From: Paracoccaceae bacterium
GTDB lineage: Bacteria; Pseudomonadota; Alphaproteobacteria; Rhodobacterales; Rhodobacteraceae
Assembly (NCBI GenBank): GCA_024227755.1
Contig: JAAEUB010000142.1
Location: 1 to 36,583, forward strand
Length of the DNA: 36,583 nt
Direction of reading: 5' to 3'
Shown here: positions 9,471-18,084 of the stretch, piece after piece
Layout: each line of letters opens with the position of its first letter
Numbering within the stretch: position 1 is the stretch's first letter
The notes under the pieces: generated by a model
What the model was told of the DNA's origin: nothing
The model's database searches: none
Seen by the model: the letters and a program-made list of their open reading frames with translations, nothing else
Translations under genes and position numbers: made by a program

Positions 9471-9499
9471 ATAGTATACAATTGTACACCGAAATTCAA
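9471..9499 (-). promoter_or_regulatory. Probable acnA promoter with palindrome in the spacer
   Basis: On the minus strand, TTGAAT (9499-9494) and TACTAT (9476-9471) are separated by exactly 17 bases. The spacer holds TACAATTGTA (9477-9486), a perfect 10-base palindrome; it extends to an imperfect 16-base one at 9474-9489. A repressor bound here would block RNA polymerase. The regulator is unknown. Confidence 0.4.
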
Positions 9500-9605
9500 G
9501 CAGGCAAACAATTCCGTCAGAAAAAAGGTAGCAAATCTCGCAAAACCTTGATTGGCGACAATGGGGCAGGTGGGGTATGACGGATGAGAGATTGTGGAGA
9601 CATTC

Positions 9606-10319
9606 ATGCGATTGGTTGCAAACCTCTTTGTCCTGCTCATTTGGGCGGGAACGTCTATCACGGCAACACATGCCGGTGAGCGGCCATTGGTCGTGGTTGA
9701 GCTTTTCACCTCGCAAGGCTGTTCTTCGTGCCCGCCCGCGGATGCTCTTTTGGCCCGTCTGGCCGAACGCGACGACGTTCTGGCGTTGGCTTTGCATGTT
9801 GATTATTGGGATTATATCGGTTGGGCCGATGCTTTTGCGCGGCCTGAACACACGGCGCGCCAGAAGGCCTATTCCCATGTTGCGGGCATGCGCTCGATCT
9901 ATACACCGCAGATGGTTATTGCGGGCTCCGACCATGTGATCGGCTCTAAACCGATGGAGATTGCTGACTATATCGAGATGTTTCGCGATAAACCGGCGCA
10001 GGTCAGCATGATAGCGCACGAAAAGGGCGGTGTTTTAAGCCTTGAGGCAAAGCCGGCCACACATGCACCTTTGCCGACCGAGATATTCGCGGTTCTGGTG
10101 CAGTTCACCGCGCTGGAAAACGTTAAGATTACCCGCGGCGAAAATGCTGGCCGCGATGTTGCCTATGTCAATGTGGTAACTGCGATGGAGAAGGTGGGGC
10201 ACTGGGACGGGCAGGGGATCTTGGCGCTTGAGACCCGGTTGGACGGTGATGGCCCCGCGGCGGTTTTCCTGCAGGCAGCCGGACCCGGTGAAATTCTGGC
10301 AGCGATGCGTGTGCGTTAG
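9606..10319 (+). CDS. DUF1223 thioredoxin-like secreted protein
   Basis: The 237-residue product begins with a probable Sec signal peptide (hydrophobic core [15 protein letters not shown], cleavage near THAGE). Then comes the DUF1223 signature [21 protein letters not shown], with a CxxC pair in a thioredoxin-like fold, and later [15 protein letters not shown] and [11 protein letters not shown]. The family is widespread in alphaproteobacteria and has no established function; a periplasmic redox role is inferred from the fold. ATG 9606 is chosen over GTG 9594 because GGAG lies 8 bases upstream. It is divergent from acnA and convergent with the next gene, overlapping it by four bases at the stop codons. 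Confidence 0.87.
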   Translation: MRLVANLFVLLIWAGTSITATHAGERPLVVVELFTSQGCSSCPPADALLARLAERDDVLALALHVDYWDYIGWADAFARPEHTARQKAYSHVAGMRSIYTPQMVIAGSDHVIGSKPMEIADYIEMFRDKPAQVSMIAHEKGGVLSLEAKPATHAPLPTEIFAVLVQFTALENVKITRGENAGRDVAYVNVVTAMEKVGHWDGQGILALETRLDGDGPAAVFLQAAGPGEILAAMRVR

Positions 10320-11212
10320 GGTCCTTGATCCGATGAGGCGTGGCCAGCAGGCATCTGCCAGCGACGGTGCGCCCACAAATACTGGCCCATATTCGCCCGC
10401 ACCCGCGCCTCGAGGCTGTCATTGACTGCCTGCATCATGGTTTTGGGGTCGGAATGCGGGATTGGATCCTCGATCACTACCTGAAAATCCAATCCGTTTT
10501 GCTGCCTGATAGCATAGGCCGGGATCAAGACGGCGTCGTATTTCAGTGCCAGTTCAGCCGCCGAAAGAGGGGTCATGACCGGGTGGCCAAAAAAGCTCAG
10601 CTTTGCCCCGTCAAAGTCGCGCTGATCGGGTAGAAGTGCGATCATGTTGCCGGCACGCAAATGTCTGATCATGCCGCCCAGTCCGCGCCTGCCAACCGGA
10701 AAGGACGGCGCGGCAATTGCTTTTAGGTGGCTGGTATAATGGCGGTTAAAAAACACGTTTTTCATTGGCCGGTACAGCCCGCCCACCTGGTGGCCCGCGC
10801 GGCAGAACATAGCGCGCAGCACGTCGTAATTCCCAAAATGCCCGGAAACGGCGATGATAGGTTTTTGCGCCTCAAGCGCCGCTTCAAGTACGCTGACCCC
10901 GGGACCTTGCATTTCAAGGTTTTGGATGCGGTGGAAAAGGCCTTTGCGCGAATACATTTCGGCAACCATACGGCCAGCGTTGTTCGCCGCGGCGCGGCTG
11001 ATGCGAGCTATTTCATCGGCAGAGAGTTCCGGACAGACCCGGTCCAGGTTATCGCGCGCGCGCTTTGCATGCCCGGTTAACGGGGTCAGGACAGAGGAGG
11101 AAAGCCAGCCGTAAAAGGGGATGCGCCAGGTGTATGGCAGGATTTTTGGTGCGGTCAGAAGGAAGACCATCACAAGGTTGGTCAGCCATGCTCCCGGCCC
11201 CTTGTCTCGCAT
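10316..11212 (-). CDS. Lysophospholipid/lipid A acyltransferase, LpxL/HtrB family
   Basis: LpxL-type enzymes add secondary acyl chains to lipid A at the inner membrane. The 298-residue protein has an N-terminal hydrophobic anchor (about residues 10-27) and the catalytic motif HFGNYD at residues 125-130 (HX4D/E). It also has the GLYRPMKN and GRRGLGGMIRHLRAG substrate blocks, the LLPDQRD motif, and WAHRRW near the C-terminus. It follows fliG on the same strand after 110 bases and converges on the DUF1223 gene, with the two stop codons interlocked as TTAG. It could act on another lipid, such as an ornithine lipid, but the motifs favour lipid A. Confidence 0.88.
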   Translation of the reverse strand: MRDKGPGAWLTNLVMVFLLTAPKILPYTWRIPFYGWLSSSVLTPLTGHAKRARDNLDRVCPELSADEIARISRAAANNAGRMVAEMYSRKGLFHRIQNLEMQGPGVSVLEAALEAQKPIIAVSGHFGNYDVLRAMFCRAGHQVGGLYRPMKNVFFNRHYTSHLKAIAAPSFPVGRRGLGGMIRHLRAGNMIALLPDQRDFDGAKLSFFGHPVMTPLSAAELALKYDAVLIPAYAIRQQNGLDFQVVIEDPIPHSDPKTMMQAVNDSLEARVRANMGQYLWAHRRWQMPAGHASSDQGP

Positions 11213-11321
11213 GTATCAGCCCGTTCCGTGAAGGTGAATTTACTGCAACAGACATAAACCGGGCGCCGCGCCGGTACAAGCAATTCGGGGGAAGGTGAAT
11301 CTCTCACTAATACCCGTGGTG

Positions 11322-12431
11322 TTATTCATCCTCGGCGATCAGCAATATCTCACCCGACGCCTCAAGGTCGCGAATGGATCCGATAACGGCGTTCATCGCA
11401 GCCTCGCCTTCTGCCGCTTTCACATTGCCGAGATTTTCCATTTCTTCGCGCAATTGTTCGGCCATGCGTTTGGACATTGCACCAAGGATAAATTCGACGA
11501 CATCGGCAAGATCGTCGGTTGCGGTGGCAAGGGCGGTGATCAATTGGGCCTGATCGATGTCGCGGGTGATTTTTGGCACGTCTCGCGGGTCAATGCGTGA
11601 AGGGATATTGGCGAAGGTGAAAATTGCCTTGCGCACCTCCGAGGCAAAGGTGGCGTCGTCTTCGTCCAGCCCCTGCAATACCTCATCGCGGGTCGCTGCG
11701 GGCGAGAAGTTGAGGATTGCCCCGACCCGTTCGACCGGCCCGTCTGCGAACGCGCTGGCGGGCTGGGCGTCGAGCTGTTCAGCCAAAGAGCGACCAACTT
11801 TTTCCACTATTTCAGGCGATATTGAGCCGGTCAGGGACAGGGCATAGGCGATCTGGCGCGCCTTTTTTCCGGGCAGGTTGCCAAGAAGTTCCGCCGCCTT
11901 CGAGACTTTCAGCTTGGATAAGAGGACCGCCGCTATTTCCGTGCTTTCCTCCTCAAGCACCGGAAGCAGGCGGGCTGCGTCGAGACCGGCGATGGTATCC
12001 CATGGATTACCGGTTAGCTTGACCCCGCCCTGCCTGCGAATCCGTGTGGCAATAGCTTCGGAAATGGAGCCGTTGAGCACTGACAAGGCGCCTTCCAGCC
12101 CGCTGGGAAATGACAGGCCGATATCTTCGATCTCGCTGACAAATTCGTTAACCACGCAGCGCAAGGTGGCCCGGTTAACAAACCGCATTTGCGACATTTG
12201 CACGGTCAGTTCTTCCTGAATGTCATCGGGCAGCGAAGCAAGGTTGACCTCAACCCCTTCGGACAGAAGCAGGCGCACAATCACCGCGGCTTTCTTGCGT
12301 TTTGACAGACGCGCGTGCGAAGGCGCGCCGATATCAGCAGGCGCGCCAGCGAGGGCCGGAAGGTCGGCCCCGCCGCCGGGGTTTTCCCCCAATGTTGCCA
12401 AAGCGTTTGCCAGCGTAACCTCCCGCGTCAA
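11322..12431 (-). CDS. fliG: Flagellar motor switch protein FliG-like
   Basis: FliG forms part of the rotor's C ring and contacts MotA to make torque. The 369-residue protein has the three-domain layout: an N-terminal domain after KRKKAAVIVRLLLSEG, a middle domain with LPVLEEESTEIAAVLLSKL, and a C-terminal domain with FTFANIPSRIDPRDVPKITRDID, which resembles FliG's torque helix region. No other flagellar gene is in the window. Start choice is uncertain: the longest frame begins TTG at 12431 without a Shine-Dalgarno sequence, while GGGAGG lies 5 bases before an in-frame CTG at about residue 7. The N-terminal 40 residues are Ala/Gly/Pro-rich and probably disordered. Confidence 0.82.
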   Translation of the reverse strand: MTREVTLANALATLGENPGGGADLPALAGAPADIGAPSHARLSKRKKAAVIVRLLLSEGVEVNLASLPDDIQEELTVQMSQMRFVNRATLRCVVNEFVSEIEDIGLSFPSGLEGALSVLNGSISEAIATRIRRQGGVKLTGNPWDTIAGLDAARLLPVLEEESTEIAAVLLSKLKVSKAAELLGNLPGKKARQIAYALSLTGSISPEIVEKVGRSLAEQLDAQPASAFADGPVERVGAILNFSPAATRDEVLQGLDEDDATFASEVRKAIFTFANIPSRIDPRDVPKITRDIDQAQLITALATATDDLADVVEFILGAMSKRMAEQLREEMENLGNVKAAEGEAAMNAVIGSIRDLEASGEILLIAEDE

Positions 12432-12507
12432 ATGTCGGGGTCACAAAAGCAGACAGGTCTTAATAGCGCCTTACGTTCTCGCCGGTTTCATCCTTAAAAT
12501 CCGAACT

Positions 12508-13818
12508 TTATCCGTTTTCCTTAAATACCCGCGCGAAAATCGTGTCGACGTGTTTGGTGTGATAGCCAAGGTCAAACTTGTCCTCGATCTCGGCCGGGCT
12601 GAGGGCGGCGGTAACCTCGTCATCGGCCAGAAGTTCGGTTTTGAAATCCTTGCCTTCCTCCCAGACTTTCATCGCGTTGCGCTGAACCAGCTTATAGCTG
12701 TCCTCGCGGCTGAGACCGGCCTGTGTAAGCGCAAGAAGGACACGTTGGGAATGGATCAACCCACGGAATTTATTCATGTTGGTCAGCATGTTATCGGGGT
12801 AGATCACCAGTTTTTCGACCACGGATGTCAAACGGCTTAGCGCGAAATCGAGGGTAATGGTGGTGTCAGGGCCGATATTACGCTCAACTGACGAATGCGA
12901 GATGTCGCGTTCATGCCAAAGCGTGACATTTTCAAGCGCCGGAACCACCGCCATGCGCACAAGCCGCGCCAGACCAGTCAGGTTTTCTGTCAAAATTGGG
13001 TTGCGCTTGTGTGGCATCGCCGATGAGCCTTTTTGGCCTTTTGAGAAGAACTCTTCCGCTTCCAGAACCTCAGTGCGCTGCATATGGCGCACTTCAGTGG
13101 CAATGTTTTCGATCGAAGCACCGACCACGGCGAGGGCTGCGAAAAAGGCGGCGTGGCGGTCACGCGGTATTACCTGCGTCGAAATCGGTTCCGGCGTCAG
13201 GCCAAGCTGGGCACAGACATGATCCTCGACCGCTGGGTCGATATTGGCGAATGTGCCGATAGCGCCGGAAATGGCGCCTGTGGCAATCTCTTTGCGCGCT
13301 TTCTTGAGGCGGTTCAGGTTGCGGTCCATTTCGGCGTAAAAGCGTGCAAAAGTCAGCCCCATCGTGGTGGGTTCGGCGTGGATGCCATGGCTGCGGCCTA
13401 TGCGCACCGTGTCTTTGTGCTCAAAGGCACGTTTTTTCAGGGCAGCCAGCAGACCATTCATGTCGCTGATCAGAATGTCAGTGGCGCGCACAAGCTGGAC
13501 GTTGAAGCAGGTGTCCAAAACGTCCGAGCTGGTCATGCCCTGATGCACAAAGCGCGCTTCGTCGTTTCCGATGATCTCGGCGAGGTGGGTCAGGAAGGCG
13601 ATGACGTCGTGTTTGGTAACTGCCTCGATCTCGTCAATGCGCGCGACATCAAAGGTGGCGTCCTTTGCGTTCCAGACAGCCTTGGCGTTTTCACGTGGAA
13701 TCACCCCCAGTTCGGCCTGAGCGTCGCAGGCATGTGCTTCTATCTCGTACCAGATGCGAAACTTGGTCTCGGGCGACCAGATGGCGACCATTTCGGGGCG
13801 GGAATAGCGGGGGATCAT
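12508..13818 (-). CDS. purB: Adenylosuccinate lyase
   Basis: PurB catalyses two steps of purine synthesis: fumarate release from SAICAR and from adenylosuccinate. The 436-residue product begins MIPRYSRPEMVAIWSPE, typical of the family. It carries the fumarase/aspartase superfamily signature SSAMPHKRNP near residue 265, with TSSDVLDTC and GRSHGIHAEPTTMG earlier for the other active-site regions. The frame is open to 14013, but ATG 13818 has AAGGTCG upstream and the right N-terminus. It precedes fliG by 76 bases on the same strand and is divergent from the DUF6314 gene. Confidence 0.96.
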   Translation of the reverse strand: MIPRYSRPEMVAIWSPETKFRIWYEIEAHACDAQAELGVIPRENAKAVWNAKDATFDVARIDEIEAVTKHDVIAFLTHLAEIIGNDEARFVHQGMTSSDVLDTCFNVQLVRATDILISDMNGLLAALKKRAFEHKDTVRIGRSHGIHAEPTTMGLTFARFYAEMDRNLNRLKKARKEIATGAISGAIGTFANIDPAVEDHVCAQLGLTPEPISTQVIPRDRHAAFFAALAVVGASIENIATEVRHMQRTEVLEAEEFFSKGQKGSSAMPHKRNPILTENLTGLARLVRMAVVPALENVTLWHERDISHSSVERNIGPDTTITLDFALSRLTSVVEKLVIYPDNMLTNMNKFRGLIHSQRVLLALTQAGLSREDSYKLVQRNAMKVWEEGKDFKTELLADDEVTAALSPAEIEDKFDLGYHTKHVDTIFARVFKENG

Positions 13819-13909
13819 GGAATGCGACCTTTTCATTTGAGCAGCGATTGCGCAGGTCTTAGACTGACCGTGTGCGCACGGCAAGGTGTGCGTGGATTTT
13901 GGGGGAAGC

Positions 13910-14344
13910 GTGCCGGAACTAAGTGACTTTGAAGGGCGCTGGCGGATTGCACGCCGGATCGAGGATGCCTTGGCGGGCGCCACCGGTCTGTTTGATGGCA
14001 TTGCCATGTTCACCCGTGTGGAAGCCGGGCTGCTTTATGAGGAGGCGGGCGAATTGCGCCTGCCGGATCAGGCAGGGATGCGGGCGACACGGCGTTATCT
14101 GTGGCGCGAGGCGCAGGGCGGCGTGGATGTATGTTTCGAAGATGGCTCGGATTTTCACCACATAGATCTGGGGCGCAATGTGGTAACTGCCTGGCACGAT
14201 TGCCTGCCGGATCTATACGAGGTCAGTTATAACTTTAGCCATTGGCCGGACTGGCGGGCGATCTGGCGGGTGCGTGGGCCGAAAAAAGACTATACCCTGA
14301 TCACCGATTACCGGCGGCACACACGGGATGAAGAAAGCCCGTAG
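13910..14344 (+). CDS. DUF6314 family protein
   Basis: A soluble protein of about 144 residues. The pattern FEGRWRIARRIEDALAG, then FDGIAMFTRVEAGLLYEEAGELRLP, followed by TRRYLWRE, HHIDLG, VSYNFSHWPDWRAIWRVRGPKKDYTLITDYRR, matches DUF6314 as I remember it. That is a beta-barrel-like family of unknown function often found near purB in Rhodobacteraceae. GTG 13910 is preferred as start because GGGGGAAG lies directly upstream; an in-frame GTG at 13886 would add eight residues. No signal peptide or membrane segment is seen. Confidence 0.75.
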   Translation: MPELSDFEGRWRIARRIEDALAGATGLFDGIAMFTRVEAGLLYEEAGELRLPDQAGMRATRRYLWREAQGGVDVCFEDGSDFHHIDLGRNVVTAWHDCLPDLYEVSYNFSHWPDWRAIWRVRGPKKDYTLITDYRRHTRDEESP

Positions 14345-14476
14345 GCGCGCGCGCAGGGCGGCATGTGCCCAAAGCGTGACGGTCCGTCATTTCACCCGTG
14401 CGCGCTAACAGGCTTGCGCCCAGGGTGTAAGCTGGTGCAAAACGGGCACGACACGGGCTGACAGAGGATATCAACC

Positions 14477-15067
14477 ATGGCGACGACAATGAATAACAGG
14501 GTTTTAAGCGAGGTTTTTGGGGCCGATAGCGGTACCGGGCAACGCGTGAAACAAGTGGTACTGGTGCTGGCGGGGATCGCCGCACTTGCAATAGCTGCCA
14601 AGATTCGGGTGCCGATGTGGCCAGTGCCGATCACCATGCAGACCTTGGTGGTGCTGACAATTGGTGCAAGTTTCGGCACGCGACTGGGGCTGGCAACTTT
14701 GCTTGGCTACGTTGCGCTGGGCGCTGCAGGCGTTGCGGTTTTCGCCGGTGACAATGCCGGGCTGGCCTATCTGATGGGACCAACCGGTGGCTATCTGGTG
14801 GGTTTCGTTGCCGCAGCTGCCCTGATGGGTACTTTGGCGCGCAAGGGTTGGGACCGGACCGTTGCGGGCATGGCTGGTGCGATGGTTCTGGGTAATGCGG
14901 TGATTTATGCATTTGGTCTGGCCGGGATGGCGTGGCTGTTTGCCGCCGACAAGGGAATGGGTTGGGTCATGCAATACGGCATGCTGAATTTCCTGGCTGG
15001 CGACGCGGTGAAGCTGGTTTTGGCCGCGCTTATCGTACCGGGTGTGTGGAAACTGGTTCGGCGCTGA
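14477..15067 (+). CDS. bioY: Biotin transporter BioY
   Basis: BioY is the membrane S-component that binds biotin, either alone or with an ECF energising module. The 196-residue protein has about six membrane segments and the family signature PVPITMQTLVVLTIGASFG at about residues 58-76, then GPTGGYLVGFVAAA and a C-terminal FLAGDAVKLVLAAL. No ECF ATPase or EcfT gene is nearby, so it may act alone or use components elsewhere. A BioR-type operator was looked for upstream and not found. A clear terminator follows at 15095. Confidence 0.93.
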   Translation: MATTMNNRVLSEVFGADSGTGQRVKQVVLVLAGIAALAIAAKIRVPMWPVPITMQTLVVLTIGASFGTRLGLATLLGYVALGAAGVAVFAGDNAGLAYLMGPTGGYLVGFVAAAALMGTLARKGWDRTVAGMAGAMVLGNAVIYAFGLAGMAWLFAADKGMGWVMQYGMLNFLAGDAVKLVLAALIVPGVWKLVRR

Positions 15068-15094
15068 ATACCCAATTAAGCGTTATCAAATTGA

Positions 15095-15133
15095 GAGGCG
15101 CAGCCCGTAGGGGCCGCGCCTCGCTTTGTTTTT
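15095..15133 (+). terminator. Rho-independent terminator after bioY
   Basis: GAGGCGC at 15095-15101 pairs with GCGCCTC at 15116-15122, with further pairing of AGCCC and GGGGCC inside. The stem is followed by GCTTTGTTTTT. It lies 28 bases after the bioY stop. Confidence 0.85.
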
Positions 15134-15201
15134 AAGGACGATGGGCCTAACCGGTCCCGTCACCCTGATGTTGCTTAAATCCGGCTTGTTTGGCGGCGCA
15201 G

Positions 15202-15224
15202 AAACCGCCGTAATGCGGTGGTTT
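15202..15224. other. Hairpin in the bioY/NTF2 intergenic gap
   Basis: AAACCGCCG pairs with CGGTGGTTT around a TAATG loop, giving nine base pairs with one G-T pair. It lies 44 bases beyond the stop of the minus-strand NTF2-like gene. It lacks a T tract, so terminator function is uncertain. The rest of 15134-15267 shows nothing I can assign. Confidence 0.35.
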
Positions 15225-15267
15225 AAAGCGCGGGTATTTCGCGAAAATCAGCCACCCGAAAATGCTC

Positions 15268-15693
15268 TCACACTTGGGCTTTTGAATGCCACCAGATGCG
15301 TACCTCGGATGCCAGACCGTCGGGGGTAAAACGCGCCGTAAGCAGCCCATCGAGATCAAGGCGCGGCAGAGGGTCGCCCGGTTGGCGGTCTGGCAGGCCG
15401 GTGCCGGTCGAGGCCGCCCAGATCTCAAACAATTCCTCGCTGGCGACCTGATAATTGACATGCCAATGGGCGATACCCGCATCAGGTTCCTCGGATAAAA
15501 CCTTGTAATCAAGGTGGATATCGCGTTGCAGAAGTATACGATCCCAGTAGATCTTCAGCTCGTCCGGGCCGACCTGAAGGGCGAATGGCGTGTTGTGATA
15601 ATGCCCGTCGGGGGTGAAAAGTTCTGCGAAACCGGGGCTGTCCTGCCCCTCCCAGACCCGCTTGTAGGCGGCCATGAAATCGTGAATGCTCAA
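15268..15693 (-). CDS. NTF2-like (SnoaL-type) protein
   Basis: The 141-residue product has the layout of an NTF2-like fold: MAAYKRVWEGQDSPGFAELFTPDGHYHNTPF at the start, then IHLDYKVLSEEPDAGIAHWHVNYQV, and a final strand ending in RFTPDGLASEVRIWWHS. Family members range from isomerases to binding proteins, so no activity can be named. The start is a TTG at 15693, supported by AAGGAGG four bases upstream, one of the best Shine-Dalgarno sequences in the window. It begins 18 bases after the dnaB stop and is probably co-transcribed with it. Confidence 0.75.
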   Translation of the reverse strand: MSIHDFMAAYKRVWEGQDSPGFAELFTPDGHYHNTPFALQVGPDELKIYWDRILLQRDIHLDYKVLSEEPDAGIAHWHVNYQVASEELFEIWAASTGTGLPDRQPGDPLPRLDLDGLLTARFTPDGLASEVRIWWHSKAQV

Positions 15694-15711
15694 ACGTGCC
15701 TCCTTAGGATA

Positions 15712-17199
15712 TCAGTAATCGTCACCGCCGCCCTGCTGCCATTGCTGGACCAGATTGCCAAAGCGGGTGAACTGCGCCTCAAAGGAAAGGTCAATCGTGC
15801 CGATGGGGCCGTGGCGCTGCTTGCCGATGATGACCTCGGCGCGTCCATGCAGGCGCGCCATGTCGTCTTGCCATGTTGCCGTGGCCTCCAGGTTATTTTC
15901 CTCGGGCTTTTCGCGCTCTTTATAATACTCGCCGCGATAGACGAACATGACCACGTCAGCGTCCTGCTCGATCGAGCCTGATTCGCGTAAGTCGCTAAGC
16001 TGTGGGCGCTTGTCGTCGCGGTTTTCGACCTGACGGCTGAGCTGGGAAAGGGCAACGACCGGGATTTCCAGTTCCTTGGCAATGGCTTTCAGCCCCATGG
16101 AAATCTCGCCAATTTCCTGCACCCGGTTCTCAGACGAGCCGCGCACCAGTTGCAGGTAATCGACGATCAGAAGGTCAAGCCCGTGGGTACGTTTCAGACG
16201 CCGGGCGCGGGCGGCAAGTTGGGCGATGGGCAGAGCGGCGGTGTCGTCGATATAAAGCGGGCAGGCCTCGAGCGCCTTGGCGGCGTCAACAAAGCGGCGA
16301 AATTCGCCTTCGTCCATGTCGCCCTGCCTGATCTTATGCGAGGAAATCTCAGACGCTTCAGAAAGGATGCGGCCCGCAAGCTGCTCAGCGCTCATCTCAA
16401 GCGAGAAGAAACCGACAACGCCGCCGTCAACCGCGCCCTCGCCGCCCTCGCGAAGGGTGCCTTTGCGGTAAGCCTTGGCGACGTTAAAGGCGATATTGGT
16501 AGCAAGCGAGGTTTTACCCATAGAAGGCCGGCCCGCCAGAATAAGCAGGTCCGAGCGGTGCAACCCGCCAAGCTTGCGGTCAAGGTCGGTCAGGCCTGTT
16601 GAAAGCCCCGCAAGTCCACCTTCACGCTCATAAGCCGCGTTCGCCACATTAACTGCATCGGTTACAGCCTTGAGAAAGCTTTGAAAACCGGTTTCCGATT
16701 GGCCCTGTTCACCCAACTGATAGAGCGCCTGCTCGGCTTCGATAATCTGGTCTTTAGGCTCGGAAACTACGTCAACCTTGGCGGCCTTGGCTGAAATGTC
16801 ACCGCCAAGACGAATAAGTTCGCGCCGGATCGCGAGGTCATAGATCATCTGGGCATAATCACGCGCGGCGAACGAGCTGATTGCGGCCCCGGCCAGACGG
16901 GCAAGGTAGGCTGGGCCGCCCAGTTCTTTCAGCCCCTCATCATCCTCCATGAATGCCTTAAGGGTTACCGGGCTGGCCAGCGCGTTCTTGGTGATACGTG
17001 AGGCGGCAATCTCGTAAATACGCGCATGTACGGGTTCGTAAAAATGGCTTTCGTTCAGGATCGCCGCGACACGGTCAAAGACGTCGTTATTGGTTAAAAT
17101 CGCGCCCAGAAGCTGCTGTTCAGCCTCGATGTGGTGGGGCATGAGTTCGGGGGCGGTGCCGTCTGCCTGCCCGTCATTAATCGCGCTGATCTCGTTCAT
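15712..17199 (-). CDS. dnaB: Replicative DNA helicase DnaB
   Basis: DnaB is the hexameric helicase of the replication fork. The 495-residue protein has the N-terminal DnaG-interacting domain beginning MPHHIEAEQQLLGAIL, and a RecA-like domain with Walker A GRPSMGKTSLA near residue 222. Further motifs are GFFSLEMSAEQLAGR, Walker B LLIVDYLQLV and the VALSQLSRQVENR motif followed by DLRESGSIEQDADVV. Length is normal; no intein is present. Three 16-base direct repeats lie just upstream of its start at 17212-17259. Confidence 0.97.
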   Translation of the reverse strand: MNEISAINDGQADGTAPELMPHHIEAEQQLLGAILTNNDVFDRVAAILNESHFYEPVHARIYEIAASRITKNALASPVTLKAFMEDDEGLKELGGPAYLARLAGAAISSFAARDYAQMIYDLAIRRELIRLGGDISAKAAKVDVVSEPKDQIIEAEQALYQLGEQGQSETGFQSFLKAVTDAVNVANAAYEREGGLAGLSTGLTDLDRKLGGLHRSDLLILAGRPSMGKTSLATNIAFNVAKAYRKGTLREGGEGAVDGGVVGFFSLEMSAEQLAGRILSEASEISSHKIRQGDMDEGEFRRFVDAAKALEACPLYIDDTAALPIAQLAARARRLKRTHGLDLLIVDYLQLVRGSSENRVQEIGEISMGLKAIAKELEIPVVALSQLSRQVENRDDKRPQLSDLRESGSIEQDADVVMFVYRGEYYKEREKPEENNLEATATWQDDMARLHGRAEVIIGKQRHGPIGTIDLSFEAQFTRFGNLVQQWQQGGGDDY

Positions 17200-17211
17200 A
17201 ATCTGCCCATT

Positions 17212-17259
17212 CCTGTCCGGTATCCGGCCTGTCCGGCATCTGTCCTGTCAGGTATTTGG
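17212..17259. repeat. Three 16-base direct repeats upstream of dnaB
   Basis: Units at 17212-17227, 17228-17243 and 17244-17259 each begin CCTGTCnGGyAT and differ mostly in their last four bases. They lie 13-60 bases upstream of the dnaB start codon, where protein binding or the 5' leader could affect expression. The rest of the 17200-17372 gap has no gene I can support. Confidence 0.6.
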
Positions 17260-17372
17260 TTTAAGCCACGAGGGCCGGGTGATCAAATTGTATGTTTCGG
17301 TGGACGCTTTTGTGGATAAATCAGCCTACCACATTTACCGTAGGAAGTCACACCTCATACCATATCTGGGAA

Positions 17373-18047
17373 TTACCCGCGTGCTTCCTGCCATTCGCGC
17401 GGGGCGTTCAGAAAAGCCTCGACCTCGGATAATGTCGCATTATCAAACGCCTTTTGCGCCTTAGCTTCGGACAGCACGTCGGCCCATGTACATAAATGGT
17501 GAAGCTGAACCCCATGATCTGCCAGCGTTTTTTCGGTCTCGGGAAAAATGCCGTAATAAAAAATAACCGCCGTGTGGGCGCAGGTGGCCCCGGTTTCGCG
17601 AATGGCGTCAACGAAAGACAGTTTTGAGCCGCCATCGGTGGTCAGATCCTCGACCAAAAGAACGCGCTGTCCTTCTTGCATACTGCCTTCGATGCGCGCA
17701 CCGCGCCCGTAGCCTTTGGGTTTTTTGCGCACATAGGTCATCGGCAGGGCCAGGCGTTCGGCCATCAAAGCGGCAAAGGGAATGCCTGCAGTTTCGCCAC
17801 CAGCGATATTGTCAAACGCTTCAAAGCCCGCATCGCGCATCACGGTAACGGCCAGAAAATCCATCAAGATTGAGCGGATGCGTGGGTGGCTTATCGGTGT
17901 GCGGCAGTCGATATAGGTCGGGCTGGGCAGGCCGGATGCCAGCGTGAAAGGCTCTTTAGCATTGAAGTGTACTGCTTTGATTTCCAACAACATTCGAGCA
18001 GTCAGCCGGGCCATCTCGGCTTTGGTGGGGAAGGCGGATGGGATCAT
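17373..18047 (-). CDS. pyrE: Orotate phosphoribosyltransferase
   Basis: PyrE joins orotate to PRPP to make OMP in pyrimidine synthesis. The 224-residue product carries the PRPP-binding signature [14 protein letters not shown] at about residues 128-141, the catalytic loop region [18 protein letters not shown] before it, and the family start [19 protein letters not shown]. The frame is open to 18221 through a palindrome, but ATG 18047 has AGGAG at the right spacing and the proper N-terminus. It follows pyrC on the same strand with 88 bases between, which contain a paired palindrome. Confidence 0.95.
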   Translation of the reverse strand: MIPSAFPTKAEMARLTARMLLEIKAVHFNAKEPFTLASGLPSPTYIDCRTPISHPRIRSILMDFLAVTVMRDAGFEAFDNIAGGETAGIPFAALMAERLALPMTYVRKKPKGYGRGARIEGSMQEGQRVLLVEDLTTDGGSKLSFVDAIRETGATCAHTAVIFYYGIFPETEKTLADHGVQLHHLCTWADVLSEAKAQKAFDNATLSEVEAFLNAPREWQEARG

Positions 18048-18084
18048 GATTGCGGCTCCTGAAACAAGAGATTTTGTGGGGGAT

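Noticed and set aside
9392-9709. N-terminal extension of aconitase to 1002 residues
   Set aside because: The extra 106 residues run across the promoter region and the start of the DUF1223 gene; MPIEVG at 9391 is the family start.
13084-13926. Plus-strand open frame opposite purB
   Set aside because: Antisense shadow of adenylosuccinate lyase; no Shine-Dalgarno sequence and no domain.
14345-14476. BioR operator (TTATMTATAA type) or biotin riboswitch before bioY
   Set aside because: No such palindrome is present in the gap, and no biotin riboswitch class is known to look for.
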